Positions 25,330-36,515 of a stretch of 64,000 nucleotides of DNA are shown here, piece by piece. The notes under the pieces are model-generated. The model was not told where the DNA came from, made no database searches, and saw only the letters and a program-made list of their open reading frames with translations. The stretch covers positions 25,558,201 through 25,622,200 of the forward strand of contig OZ005603.1 in assembly GCA_963930655.1 (NCBI GenBank). Reading direction: 5' to 3'. Positions within the stretch are counted from its first letter, which is position 1. The number at the start of each line of letters is the position of its first letter. The position numbers were made by a program, and so were the translations under genes. The DNA comes from Myrica gale. Its lineage: Eukaryota > Streptophyta > Magnoliopsida > Fagales > Myricaceae.

Positions 25330-26957
25330 TATAGTATTGTGTGTGGGAAACCAACTCATAAGCAGAGTGTGGGAAAGGAAAGGAACAGGCTTCTTGAGAT
25401 CTGCTTTTCAAATTTGAATTTTAGTTGCAGAGAATTCTGGGTGTTCTGGGTACATTACAGAACCTCCATTATTATAATCCCATTATCTTGTCTTTTTCTA
25501 TTGTAGGCCTGAATGTGAGGACTCAATAAGTTGACTAGATTAGAGGCTCGATGATATAGACAAGGTTCAAAGTTCCAACGTGAGTACACAAAGATGCATA
25601 CCCGGATTTGTTACAGCACCACAAGGACTTGATCCCTACTCTGTTTCTGCTTTCATTTTCCTCAACAGTATTCCATTGTTCAGTCATGGCTGTGTTACTT
25701 ACACTGAAGTTGTATATAAAAAACAAGGGCACTGTCAACATCTTGTTGTAGTGGGAGAATCTTCACTAGTTTTGGGCATTGAGTCAAATTCAAGGTACCA
25801 ACAGATGTCGATTAAATGAATCAATACAAGAAGATACATGGAATGCTCCAGCAGTGTCATCCACCACCAAGCTATGGTCCATGCAAGGTGGAGTTGTCAT
25901 TGTCTGGTTCGTAATCCTCATAATCCTCGTAAGCTTGTTTGAATATACACGTTTGAGAAGGTAAAAAGGTTGTCCTACATTGAAAATAAGTCACAAATGT
26001 GGGTGTTTAATATATTATAGTTAGGCTCAAACTGTAGGTTTAAGCTTTTAGGTTCATCAGTGTCCCTATAGCTATATTACGAGCCCACAATTCCCACAGG
26101 TGTTTATCTCCCCAACAAATCTCTATTTTTGCTCTTCCGAGTATAGTTGACCATCAATGGAGAAGAGAGAAGAAACTTCCCACTAAAAACTTTTTCCTTC
26201 TAAGATTATATAGAAACTCCCTTTCACGTGAAGTTTTTAGTCTACATATAACTTTTACCACGTTATACATAAGATTTAATTCTATATTTCTAAGTTGCAC
26301 AAGCATAAAGAAACAAATGATCATTCAACATATTGGACTAATTATAATATCATCATAAATTTTATGTTCAGCTTGTTTATAATTATCCTCCTTGTTCGGT
26401 TTTACCTTCCCTACAGAATCACAGATTAGCTCTTTAAGAAGGTGTAAAAACAGAGATTAGAAAGAACTTTCTAAACTGGGAGACTGTCATTGACAGAGCT
26501 GTACTTGGTAAATGGTAGATTTGTAGAACTCTCGACAGTCAACACAAATTTATATGATAGTAACAACTCCCTGTTCTAATGGATACGAAACAAGTATTAG
26601 CTAGACTTCCCGATTGAAACAAAAGCAACGAGCACATGAACTAATAGGCTTTTTTATGGTTGATGTTGATGGAGAAAGAGAGCAAGTTGCACAAATGGGT
26701 CAGTCAGTGGCTGATCACCAGGAAAAGGTCCATAATTTTTTTCTAGATCTTCCTAGTTGGAAGCATTCTAGATACTCAAAAAGAATCTGACAATGCGATT
26801 TTACTTTTATTATTTTAACTTGGCACCATCCTCACTTTAAATGATGCTCTGTCCCCCTCTTCCTTTGCCAAGCTCACCTCCCCATAAGCATATGCATTCT
26901 GTGAACCCACACACACAGTGTCATAGAGGGTGAGGTTTTGACAATAGGTCGCATGAA
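25330..26957. other. Intergenic region upstream of the MAKR-like gene
   Basis: No recognisable gene. Short open frames at 25.5-26.0 kb have no family resemblance. Sequence near 25970-26090 (GTCCTACATTG to TGTCCCTATAG) resembles a worn LTR fragment but lacks a partner. The last 200 bp before 26958 should carry the promoter and leader of the next gene. Confidence 0.4.
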
Positions 26958-28055
26958 ATGGCCACAAACCAATCTTCATGTAACCATGCGGATGAAGACT
27001 ACATTGATTTGGAAGTGAGCTCTTCTTCCAACTTCTTCTGTAAATCTAAGTGTTCCCCACCTCAAACCAGAGAATTTGAGTTCCAAATGACTACACTCTT
27101 ACATGAGAGAGAACCCACTACTTCCCCAGCAGATGAGCTCTTCTACAAGGGAAAACTCCTTCCTCTTCACCTCCCTCCTCGCTTACAAATGGTTCGGAAA
27201 ATCCACCAAAGCTCTAGCACTCCAATTGAACACAAAACAGAAGAAGCCTTTGGAAAAGAGTATATCATTCCTTTCATCACTGGCTCCAACACACCTTCTA
27301 TCAGTACCGGTACCCCACTTGAATGCTGCAATATTTCACCATCGGAGTCTTCCCGGGTTAGTAGTGAACTAAACCCAGATGAGTATATCTTAGACTGGTC
27401 TATTGAAACGAGGGGATTCATTGGCGATCATCCAAATAAGTTTTGGTCCAAGAAGCTGAAGCAAATCAAGCAGTTTCCACTGGGTCAAAAGCTCAAGGCT
27501 TCAAGAGCATATCTCAAGTCCTTGTTCAGCAAATCTGGATGTTCAGATGAATCCTGCGCCAAAGCAGCAAGCAATGTACAAGCAGATATATTCTCAAAGG
27601 ACAAGGACTGTCCAAGTAAGTACTTCCAGGTAGCCAAGAAAACCCCATTTGATAAAATTACAGACGAGAAATACCCGATGGCGACTACTTTGCTGAAGAG
27701 CATTGACAGAGAGTTGCTTGAGGAAGGTTTTAATAACCATAGGAGGTCTTTCTCTGGGGTAATTCAACGGCAGTCTGCAACCAAGTCTTCATCTTCATCT
27801 ACGTCTACATCTTCATCTGGTTCTTCATCTTTTTCCTTCGGTTCAAATGGGTTTTACGATTTACAACTGCTAAAGAGGAGCTGCAGAGCGAATTCAGAGA
27901 TTGAAAGCTCAATAGAGGGAGCGATCGCGTATTGCAAACAATCACAGAGGCTGTTCGGTTCAAACGATTCTAGTGAAGCTGAGGTTTGTTCGCTGTTTGC
28001 TTCAAGGACTACAGTTTGCGGGGATCAAGAAAGAAGAAGACTTTGCAGCATCTGA
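26958..28055 (+). CDS. Membrane-associated kinase regulator, MAKR4-like
   Basis: MAKR proteins are BKI1-related, plasma-membrane-associated regulators of leucine-rich-repeat receptor kinases (family knowledge); MAKR4 is linked to auxin-dependent root patterning. One uninterrupted exon of 365 codons. Family marks: acidic DEDYIDLEV at residues 12-20, then REFEFQM, the signature SPADELFYKGKLLPLHLPPR at 56-75, a Lys/Arg-rich segment near 155-175 (KKLKQIKQFPLGQKLK) suited to membrane binding, a Ser/Thr-rich run near 275-295, and the conserved C-terminal block with LQLLKRSCRANSEIESSIEG. The start matches the usual family start near DEDYIDLEV. MAKR3 is an alternative assignment. No lesion is seen, and no intron is needed. 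Confidence 0.88.
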   Translation: MATNQSSCNHADEDYIDLEVSSSSNFFCKSKCSPPQTREFEFQMTTLLHEREPTTSPADELFYKGKLLPLHLPPRLQMVRKIHQSSSTPIEHKTEEAFGKEYIIPFITGSNTPSISTGTPLECCNISPSESSRVSSELNPDEYILDWSIETRGFIGDHPNKFWSKKLKQIKQFPLGQKLKASRAYLKSLFSKSGCSDESCAKAASNVQADIFSKDKDCPSKYFQVAKKTPFDKITDEKYPMATTLLKSIDRELLEEGFNNHRRSFSGVIQRQSATKSSSSSTSTSSSGSSSFSFGSNGFYDLQLLKRSCRANSEIESSIEGAIAYCKQSQRLFGSNDSSEAEVCSLFASRTTVCGDQERRRLCSI

Positions 28056-28900
28056 TGAAAATAAGTCATGCGAGACACATGGTGAAACATAGTTGTAGAA
28101 TTAAAGAATGAAAAACATTTCCTGTTGAGCTTTTCATAATGAGTGGCACTCTGTAATAATAGCTTCTTGTTTTTCGTGGTTTTCATCAACTGTTACATTA
28201 GATCGTCTTGTCAATGTTATGGCATGGAACACCATGTTGAAGTTCATCATTAGTCTAATAAAGAAAGTTACTGGGTGGCATACTGAAGGCCCTCAATTCA
28301 AATGGTTTAGTTTAGCCCCGTTCTCTAATCTGTCGGGCTTCTTTTGCAGTTGCACAAGTTAAGAAATAGTTTGCCTGAGAGGCAACTGAAATAACTTCAC
28401 TTCATCAACGTATGCTCTTCTATCAGGATTCAGGACCCACCGAATATTGGGGTTTATGGTTCTGAATCTCGTCAAAGATCCCAACCTCTAAAGGTCCACT
28501 CTAGTTTTGCTACTTTACTCTTTCCATTTGATTTGAATAATGGGATTGAAGGAGAGTAATAAGTAGCACAACCATCAGTCCCACCAAAGTGAAAATTCGC
28601 TCCTCAGAAAAAGGGACTCAAACTTTTCCACAGCAGGTAGCCATTCCCTTGTATTAGTATTTGATTACTGCGCATAAGCTGGCCCCAACGTCCAGTTAAA
28701 GAAAAAAAAAGTTCGTGACAACTAATCTAGAGAAAAATAAAAGTACGTGACAACTAAGGGTTGTGAAAAATTGTACCGCTGCATAAAAGTGCCAAATATT
28801 ATCTTTCTTTCGCTCTTTTTGTAAAGCACAAAGTAGAAAGTCATGCACTTTAATTTACCTACCTCGGTACCCAGTGGTAAGAGTGATATGAGATTACGTA
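28056..28900. other. 3' flank of the MAKR-like gene and gene-free stretch
   Basis: Contains AATAAA at about 28257, a possible polyadenylation signal 200 bp after the stop. No other feature recognised. Confidence 0.4.
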
Positions 28901-28902
28901 GT

Positions 28903-29120
28903 TTTTTTTTTCTTTCTTTCTAAGCAAACATTCATTCATCCACCCGAAGTATAACAAAGTCAAGGGGATGGTCAGAGTTAAGGATAATAGGGGGAATACA
29001 ATGCCCATGGAAATTAGGTCCGGTTTTTGGACTGGAATCCGGTCGGACAAGATTTATAATTGTGTCTAAATTAAAGGACCGGATCAGACTACTTATAGTG
29101 ATCCAGACCGATTTTTTTCC
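28903..29120 (-). mobile_element. Possible LINE 3' end or CCGG-rich scrap
   Basis: Read on the minus strand, it ends GTTTGCTTAGAAAG followed by an A-rich tail (28902-28920). This is the same style of 3' end as the better supported LINE tail at 33127 (GTTGTTTAGAAAGG then A run). The inner part (28990-29110) is rich in CCGG words like the element at 22568. Assignment is weak. Confidence 0.35.
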
Positions 29121-29357
29121 TTTTTTTTCCAAATATGGTTTGCATCATATTTCTAACACCCTAGATTAGGAATAAAAAAATATTTTTAACACCCTAGATC
29201 TCATATTATGATTAATTACGAAATTAAAATCTTATTAAATTGACCGAAATAAAATTTTCATTAATGAATTTCCAAATACATCAATTGCAAATAAAAAGTC
29301 TATCAATACATTTTCAAATGCATTGTGATCAATTATAAAATAAAATATTAATTAATT

Positions 29358-31362
29358 ACCACTTGAGCTTCCCTTTCATTCACAAAAAGGGCATAACACG
29401 CAAGAATCACCCAAATCAAGGGTACGATTAAGAGCAGATTTACACGGCAATATGTCTCAAACAATTTCCAAATAAACATCTTAAGTCTGTCCTGCAGTTT
29501 TAAACTCCAAAGTTTCTTCATAAGAGCCAACAAAAACAAAGAAGGAAAAGGGGCAGCATTAACACCAAGGAGATGATATGTTGATTTAGTAGAAAAATGA
29601 CCTTTGGGATCCGGGATCCAAAGGAGCCGATCACTACCAGAATCAGTAGAAAATATAGAGACTAAGAATAGAATCAGCATCACCCTCTTGAAAAGTTTGC
29701 CTAACCATAAGCTTATCCCAAACACGGGTACCGGGGAGGAAAAATTCACCAACTCGAATCTCATCATGAAGGATAACAGAAGAATGCCGAGGCTGAGGAA
29801 TAAAGGAATCAGCTTGCGGAAACCAAGGATCCTTCCATACCCACACCTCATCACCAGATGAGATCTGAAAGCAACACCCCTGCCGCAAAGAAGAACTAAC
29901 CTTGAGAACTCCCTTCCAAGCCCAAGAGGGCGAAGCCACAGGGGTCAAATTCCAGATAAAATCAGAGTTGAGATACTTAGCTTTTAGGGCCACAATCCAT
30001 GGACAGACCACATCTGCCTAATGTCAAGTCCACCCACTGGTTTGGGAAGGCAGGTAGAGCTCCAAGATTTAAGGGTCCAATTTCTCCTTTTCTGGTCCTT
30101 AAAGCCCCACGAAAACCTCATGAACATAGTGTCCAACCGCATACAAAGAGACTTAGGAAGTAGATAATGTGACATTGTATAAGCAGGAAGTGTAGAGCCA
30201 CAACCTTAATCAAAACTGTCTGATCGGCCTGCGAAAGGAGCTTCGCTTTCCAGCCATCAATCCGGTATTTTACCTTCTCAATCAGATCAACAAACACTTG
30301 TCTTTTATTAGAACCAACAATAACAAGCACACCTAAGTGCTTCCCTGGATTTTCAGATTGCCTCAAATGCAAGATAGAACAGATATCTTGCTTAATATCA
30401 ACGCGAGTATTCTTACTAAAAGTGACAATGGACTTGCGAGTATTAAGATGCTGGCCAGACCAACCAGTGTATTTAGAGAGGCAATGCCAAACCACTTGAG
30501 CTTCCCTTTCATTGGCTCGAGTGAAGATGAGAAGATCATCGGCGAATAAGAGATGAGAGATGAGAGGGGCAGCCCGAGCAATACAAACCATGAATAAGTC
30601 GATCAGCTTCAGCTCGCAACAAAAAACGTGATAAAACCTCCAAACCAATGACAAAAATGAACGGGGCCATAGGATCCCCTTGACGCAACCCCCGGGTAGG
30701 CTTGATAAGTTCAAAAGGAGAACCATTAAGGAGAATGGAGCAGGAAGCAGAAGAAAGACACTGCTCAACCTAACCCACAAACCGGGCATCAAAACCAAAA
30801 CACTCCATCGCTATCAAAATCAATTTACACTTCATCCGATCATAAGTTTTTTCAATGTTCGCACGAATGACCATAATCTTTCTACCCGTCCTCATTTACT
30901 TCAAAACATGAAAAAGCTCATGAGCTAAGATAGAATTCTCATGGATAGTCCTTCCCGGCACAAACGCCGCTTGAAGTGGAGAAATAAGTTTATCAAAAAC
31001 CATCTGCATCCGGTTAGCTAAAATTTTTTAGATAAGCTTAGAGACCACATTATATAAGCTAATAGGACGATACTGAATATTTGAAAAAGACACTCCCCTT
31101 TAGGGATCAGAACCACATGGCAGTGGTTAATCTCACGGGACATAAATCTATACAAAAAATCTCTAAACCATATGGACCACATCCCGTCCAACAATATGCC
31201 AATTTTTTTTTTGTATAAAAAATGGCAGCCATCCCCATCCAGCTCCGGGGCCTTAAAAGAGCCCAAATAAAGAAGCGAAAAGTAAATTACCTCCGCCGAG
31301 GGAATGTCACACATGGAAGCATTTTCTAAGGGCAACACAACCGGAGAAATTAAATCTTTCAA
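29358..31362 (-). pseudogene. LINE reverse transcriptase, multiply broken
   Basis: The upstream part (31362-31018) has the APELDGDG and LIPKG blocks. The catalytic FADD box is in HLLFADDLLIF near 30545. WKGVLK and WVWKDPW near 29.9 kb and GHFSTKSTYHLL near 29.6 kb mark the C-terminal region. At least four frame changes are needed to join these parts, so no protein can be made. Confidence 0.88.
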
Positions 31363-32003
31363 ATCATGGGGAATAATCGACTAAGTAGAAAGATACAATC
31401 TGTGAAAATAATCAGTGATATAACTACCCACCTCTTCTCGAGAAGAGATTCACATCCCCTCAGTTTTAAGAAATTCAATTGAATTTCTTCTACGGCGGAT
31501 GATTGTAGAAGTATGGAAATACTTAGTGTTAAGGTATCTAGTAGACAATCAAAGCTCCCGAGATTTCATCCGCCATAGATCTTGCTCCTTGTGCAACTCT
31601 TCATTCAAACCAACAATAAGCTGCTTTTCAACACTACAAATATCGTCAGACAATGGTTGAGACTGAGCCCATTCAAGAGACCTCCTAAGCTGAGCAATAT
31701 TCTCTTGAAGACAACCAAAGTGATTTTTATTCCACTCCTTAAGCCCCTATTTTGTATTCTTAGTACGCATACAAAGACGAAATGCAAGAGAGCCCAGAAA
31801 CACCACATTCCAGAAATTATTCACCACAACCTCACAACCAGCATTTTTAAGCCCAAAAGATTCAAAACGGAACGAATTTTTCAGGGGGAGCATCACTAGT
31901 CGTATCCAATAATAAAGGAGAATTATCAGAAGTCGATCTGAACGAGTGAGTTATCTTAGCACCTGAAAATAAAGTTCGCCAGTTGCAATTAGCTAAATCA
32001 CGA

Positions 32004-32591
32004 TCAAGCCTCTCCATAATAATTCGTTAGACCGTCCTGATTATTAGACCAGGTAAACGGGGACCCACTAAAGCCAAGATCAATAAGCCCATGCGAATTA
32101 ATAAGAGACTGAAGAGGATTCAAAGATGAAGAAGCCAACGGGAGACCACCTTGCTTTTCCCAATCAGCAACCAAACAGTTGAAGTCACCCATGCATAACC
32201 AGAGGCCTCCAGAGGAATTGGCCAAATTATCCAACCCACGCCAAAAAGCATCCCCCAAATTCCAACGGGTAGGGCCATAAACACAAGTAATTAACCAAGG
32301 GTGATTTGGAGGTTCCGAATAGACCAACAGGTTAACAAAATTAGGGGTGGTTGAAAGAAGCTCATCATCCACCCCTTATTTCCAAGCGAAAACAATGTCA
32401 CCACGGTGGCCATCCGGAGGAAAATCAACAAAGTGAAAAAACCCAGCACGATTCAAAGGACTTTGAACATCCAAAATCTTAGTTTCAGCAAAAAAGAGAA
32501 AATCAAGAGAAAATTTCCTTTCCAAGGACCAGAGCTCACGAACTGCAGCCACCCGGCCAATTCCGCGGCAGTTCCAATATAAGCCCCTCAT
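32004..32591 (-). pseudogene. LINE endonuclease domain, one in-frame stop
   Basis: Starts MRGLYWNCRGIG at 32591 and carries ETKI, PGDFN-like MGDFNC and SPFTWSN, all hallmarks of the AP-type endonuclease of plant LINEs. A stop codon at 32376-32378 interrupts the frame just after FAWK; the frame then continues GMDDELL. The enzyme nicks target DNA in target-primed reverse transcription. Confidence 0.9.
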
Positions 32592-33126
32592 TAGTCCACT
32601 CGGGGTGGCTTAGGGCCCACCACCAAACCCATTTTGGATGAAAGGGAACATACCTCCTTCGGGACTTCCTCTAGCACCGAATCCAATTTAGTATCAACCA
32701 ACTCATACTTTCGAGGCGAAAGACGCTTCCGTAGGGAAATTTTACTTTGACGATTCTTCAAAGAACTTTTAGAGAATCTCATTTTCTATAATCCTCTGTC
32801 CAGACATCATCTAAAACAAGCAAGAAATGTTGCCCGATCAAGAAGTCTAGAAGCCGGGAATGCAGGTGGCTTGTGGAGCTGTCACTAAATGCCATCTTAG
32901 AATGAACTGTATTATTTCTTTTAGAATCCTCGTCAGCTCAAACTGAACTGTGACGTAGACCCACATGCTCGATTTGAAATGACCCTTTACCCTCTAGTCG
33001 TTGAAGACGACTTGAGAAAAATAATCTACATAAGAACGTGTGATGTTGAGTTCGTTTTTTATCAGGATCACGGGTAACTTAAGTCAAAAGCTATGGGTGA
33101 TGGATTTCGCTCTAGCCTCTTCAGAG

Positions 33127-33456
33127 CTTTTTTTTCCTTTCTAAACAACAATTTTTCATTCAAATAAGAGGGGGAAACACAATAGTCTCACGGGGGCATA
33201 AAACAAAAGAGATGCCTCAACAAAGCAGAAGGAAAGACATTAAACAGAATAAGCCCAAAAAAACTCCTAGAGGCTGCTCATTTAGCCAAGCAATCTACAG
33301 CAAAATTAACCTGACGTGAAACTTTGGCAAAGCTCCACGATGGGTTAAGAGTCGTCATCTCAAGGATGACTTCAATTATAACACCTAAAGAATTGGGTAC
33401 TAAGAGAGAGGGGCCACAGAGACTAAGAGAGTCACTTTCAGAGATAACCCGCATCA
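33127..33456 (-). mobile_element. LINE 3' tail with RNase H remnant
   Basis: Minus-strand translation gives RVISESDSLSL, then WSFAKVSRQVN and AVDCLAK, the C-terminal pattern of the RNase H-like domain of plant LINEs, followed by a 3' UTR and an A-rich end at 33127-33137. It belongs to a LINE copy other than the one at 29-33 kb because it lies upstream of that element's ORF1. Its upstream part is interrupted by the TRIM at 33462 and should continue from about 35274. Confidence 0.7.
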
Positions 33457-33461
33457 ACTAC

Positions 33462-33755
33462 GGAAAGAAAATATAAACCGTGCATAATTGAAAAATAATG
33501 GAGAGATGAGAAAGAGTAAGGAGAAATATAGATTTAAGTGATTCATTCTAAAAGATCTACATCTACTGTGAAAAGCCTTCTATGGTTGTATTTTGTATTA
33601 TAAGTTCATACAAATTACAAAGTTGAAGTTCACAATAAGCATGATAGAAGAATATTCATTTATTTAAAATTTGAATATTGATAACGATATCAAATCTTTG
33701 ATATTGTGATAATCATAATATCATATCAAATCTTGACATGATATTATCTCTAACA
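33462..33755 (-). repeat. TRIM 3' LTR
   Basis: Starts (minus) TGTTAGAGATAATATCATG and ends TTTTCTTTCC. It aligns with the 5' LTR through TGATATCGTTATCA, the ACAAAGTTGAAG-type block and TATGCACGGTT. The two LTR ends differ (CC here, TA in the partner), consistent with an ancestral CA. Confidence 0.8.
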
Positions 33756-34138
33756 GCTCCCATCAAACACAAGATGAAGAATTTTTAAATCTTGTGTTTG
33801 AAAAGTGATCTAGCCTTGAAAAATAATAGGCATATGATCATTGAGAAGTGGAACCGGGCAAAACAACAATAGCCAACGGACCAAGTCGTGTCTTTAACAA
33901 CAATAGAAAAATGATCAAATATAGCCAATAAAGGCAATGAATGATGATCGACAAAAATGACTATGTGAATCTACCACTCATCCTAAAAGCTTAAACTGAT
34001 AGGAAGAGAAAGATTTTAGTATTTGAACTCTCATCACGTGTGGGCCAGACTCTCCTTTAATTGGGAGGCCCAACACATATAATATTTAATTGAAATTAGG
34101 ATAAAGTGGGGAGTTAGGTCTCAAACTTGGGACCTTGG

Positions 34139-34150
34139 GCTCTGATACCA
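34139..34150 (-). other. Primer-binding site (initiator tRNA-Met)
   Basis: TGGTATCAGAGC on the minus strand directly abuts the LTR. This is the standard primer site of plant LTR elements primed by initiator methionine tRNA. Confidence 0.85.
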
Positions 34151-35268
34151 TAAAAGAAAAGAAGAACCGTGCATAATTGAAACATAATGGATAGATGAGA
34201 AAGAGTAAGGAGAGATAAAGATTTAAGTGGCTCGGTCTAGAAGACCTACATCCACCTTAAAAACCCTTTATGTCTGTATTTTGTTTTATAAATCCATACA
34301 TATTACAAAGTTGAAGTCACTATTTATATAAATAATACAAAGCATGATAGAAAAATATTCCTATATTTAAAATTTGAATATTTGAATCTTGATAACGATA
34401 TCAAAGATTTGGTATCTTGATAAGCATAATATCATATCAAGATTCAAATCTTGATATGATATTATCTCTAACACAGGGTTGGCTTCAGCTATAGGCAGCA
34501 TAAGCGGTTTCCTAAGACCCCCAAATTTAGGAGGCCCCCAATTCAAAATTTTTTATAATGGTATATTTTTTAAAAATTTAATATTATGACCTAAAAAGCT
34601 TAACTTTAAGAGTATATTGATTGAAGAGTCCTATTAAATCTCCTTGATTGAAGGATCATTAAATTTTTCTAAATTTAGAAGGCCTCAATTCAAACTTTTC
34701 TTTAATGGTATATTTTAAAAAAATAATATAAAATCTCCGTTCAACCTATAAAATCTATTGCTAGCCATTTAAGCCTTCACTAACAACTAAAAATATATCT
34801 TTAAAAGAACTTAAACTTACTTGCATACATATTTGTCAAAGTACCAAAAATACCGAAAAATTCTTTTAGTACTAAAGTGCTATTATTCTAAACTTTTTAC
34901 ATTGTATTTGTTTTAATTATCATTAAAACTAATAAAATCTTACTTAAGATTGAGTACGACCCAAGAAAGATTAAATGGATTAGTAATATTATCAATTGAA
35001 AATAATATATTAACAAATCTAGAATATAATACTTTGACAAGTAATTCAGCAATTCAAAAAGTTATAAGAATAGGTTTTAACTAATTTTTATTAATATTTT
35101 ATTTTTAAATTATTATCAAATGCCTCACTTTAGAGTTTGGCCTAAGGCCTCAATTACCTTTGAGCCGCCCTTGCTCTAACAATTTTAATCTTGATAACGA
35201 TATCAAATCTTTGATATCGTGATAACCATAATATCATATCAAATTTTGATATGATATTATCTCTAACA
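34151..35268 (-). repeat. TRIM 5' LTR, split by insertion
   Basis: Two pieces, 34151-34473 and 35182-35268, are separated by a hAT-type element plus its target duplication. The outer piece repeats the first 90 bp of the LTR, so the LTR carried a small tandem duplication before or after insertion. Confidence 0.75.
34474..35173. mobile_element. Non-autonomous hAT-type element, 700 bp
   Basis: Bordered by a perfect 8-bp duplication CTCTAACA (34466-34473 and 35174-35181), the hAT target size. Ends are inverted: CAGGGTTGGCT at the left and CAAGGGCGGCT inward from the right. The interior is AT-rich and non-coding. It inserted into the LTR of the TRIM and is therefore the youngest layer of this nest. 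Confidence 0.85.
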
Positions 35269-35440
35269 ACTACATGTAAAGTGGGTATCTAAGTAGGTCA
35301 TAGTACAATATTTTTCTTCGAACCCAAAAGAAAAAAAAAAGTCCCAAGAGATAACTCAATATTTGTAAGAGGCACTATTACTCTTTGATGAACTATACCC
35401 CATGGGTGAGTTTGAATATGAGTGAGCCCTTAGCATAGTT

Positions 35441-36170
35441 TTTTTTAAGCATAATAGCATATAGATTAAGAATAACATCAAAGAGGTTTAAAAACTTCAG
35501 GAAGCTCTAAAGGGCGTACCAAACACTCTGAAGAGTCGACGGACTGAAAGGTCCTACAAAGTCTCACAAGGGGCAGATAAGCCTCAGACGGTAGAAAAGT
35601 CACAAATGACAGCAAGCTATTATGCCTAAAAATGGAAACAAACAACAGAAAAACTACAACCAGCCTAAAACATAAAGACAAGCCCAAACGAGCGAAAGCA
35701 GAATATAGGTCACGGAAAGGTCTGTGGAGATGTTGGCCAGAATGGGACCAGAGATTTTGGCGGCAGAGGTGACAACGGCGCTAGGGAGTCGGAGGAGGAG
35801 ATCCACTGCGTGAAAGAGAGGGCAGGAGCCACATAGATCATTCATGAGGAGAAGAGCAGGTTGCGGACGACGAAGGGGCAGCCATGTGCGGCCAGGAGCT
35901 TCCACGCGTCAGATCCACGCACAACGCGTGGTGCGCATGGATCAACACGTGCCACTTTTTTTTTGCCGGAAAGGATGGGCGGCAGAGAGGATAAAACGAT
36001 AAAACTAACCAACAGTGCTGGCTAAGCAAACCAGAGAGGAGGAGAGGGAAGAGGGAGAAGGGGAAAATAAAAAAGGAGGAGGAGGATGAGGGAGCCGGAG
36101 CTCCCCCTCCCTGGAGAGAGGCTGCTGATTTGGGGAAAACAGAGAGCGAGAAAAACATAGAGCTTTTAAG
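35441..36170 (-). mobile_element. Possible internally deleted non-LTR element
   Basis: Read on the minus strand, a GC-rich leader with Pro/Ser-rich open frame (CTCTCTCCAGGGAGGGGGAG near 36110) passes into a 3' part ending GCTATTATGCTT and eight A residues at 35440-35447. That architecture suits a short LINE derivative with poly(A). The frame 36158-35838 has no recognisable domain. Ends are uncertain; a CATAG word lies near both edges. Confidence 0.4.
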
Positions 36171-36207
36171 AGAGAAAGCAGGTCTTAGAAATGGAATCCT
36201 TAACTTA

Positions 36208-36512
36208 GGCTATATTCGTTTTGAGTAAAAATGTAGGATTTTAGAGAAGTTGTGAATTTTTATGTTGAATAGTATTTTATTGGTGTTTGTGTAAAGTAGA
36301 GAGAGAAATGATTTGATGTAATTGTTTAATAAAAAAGTATTGGAGATATGTGAAAAAGTATAGAGAGAAAATTTATGTTGAATAAAAAATTACAAAATTG
36401 TTGGAGATTGTGTAAAATGTATTGGTGTTTGTATTTGAATTTTAAATATGTTTTGTGATAGATTTGTGAATATACTTAGAATCCTAAAAAAAAAGTGAAA
36501 ACGAACAAATAC
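36208..36512. mobile_element. Tourist-like MITE, 305 bp
   Basis: Flanked by TTA (36205-36207 and 36513-36515). Ends GGCTATATTCGTTTT and, inward from the right, GTATTTGTTCGTTTT are inverted repeats. AT-rich, non-coding. Confidence 0.7.
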
Positions 36513-36515
36513 TTA

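Larger units (their letters stand above)
29358..32782 (-). mobile_element. Degenerate L1-type LINE
   Basis: On the minus strand the order is: end of an ORF1-like frame (to 32591), AP endonuclease (32591-32004), reverse transcriptase (about 31362-30118), then the region before and around a zinc-binding reverse-transcriptase C-terminus (30011-29358). This is the plant L1 layout. Frames are broken by many stops and shifts, so it is inactive. The 3' part after the zinc region, including any RNase H and poly(A), is missing: sequence identity stops at 29358. Confidence 0.9.
33462..35268 (-). mobile_element. TRIM-type LTR retrotransposon carrying a nested hAT element
   Basis: Flanked by the 5-bp duplication ACTAC (33457-33461 and 35269-35273). 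Read on the minus strand: TGTTAGAGATAATATC starts the 5' LTR at 35268; the LTR ends next to the primer-binding site TGGTATCAGAGC (34150-34139); a 395-bp non-coding interior ends in purine-rich GATGGGAGC; the 3' LTR spans 33755-33462. The nested element accounts for 708 bp of the length. Too small for gag-pol, hence TRIM. LTRs are diverged, so it is old. The 5' LTR begins with a tandem duplication of about 90 bp. Confidence 0.85.

Noticed and set aside
35838-36158. 106-codon minus frame, Ser/Pro-rich
   Set aside because: Low-complexity, no recognised domain, inside a probable transposon remnant.
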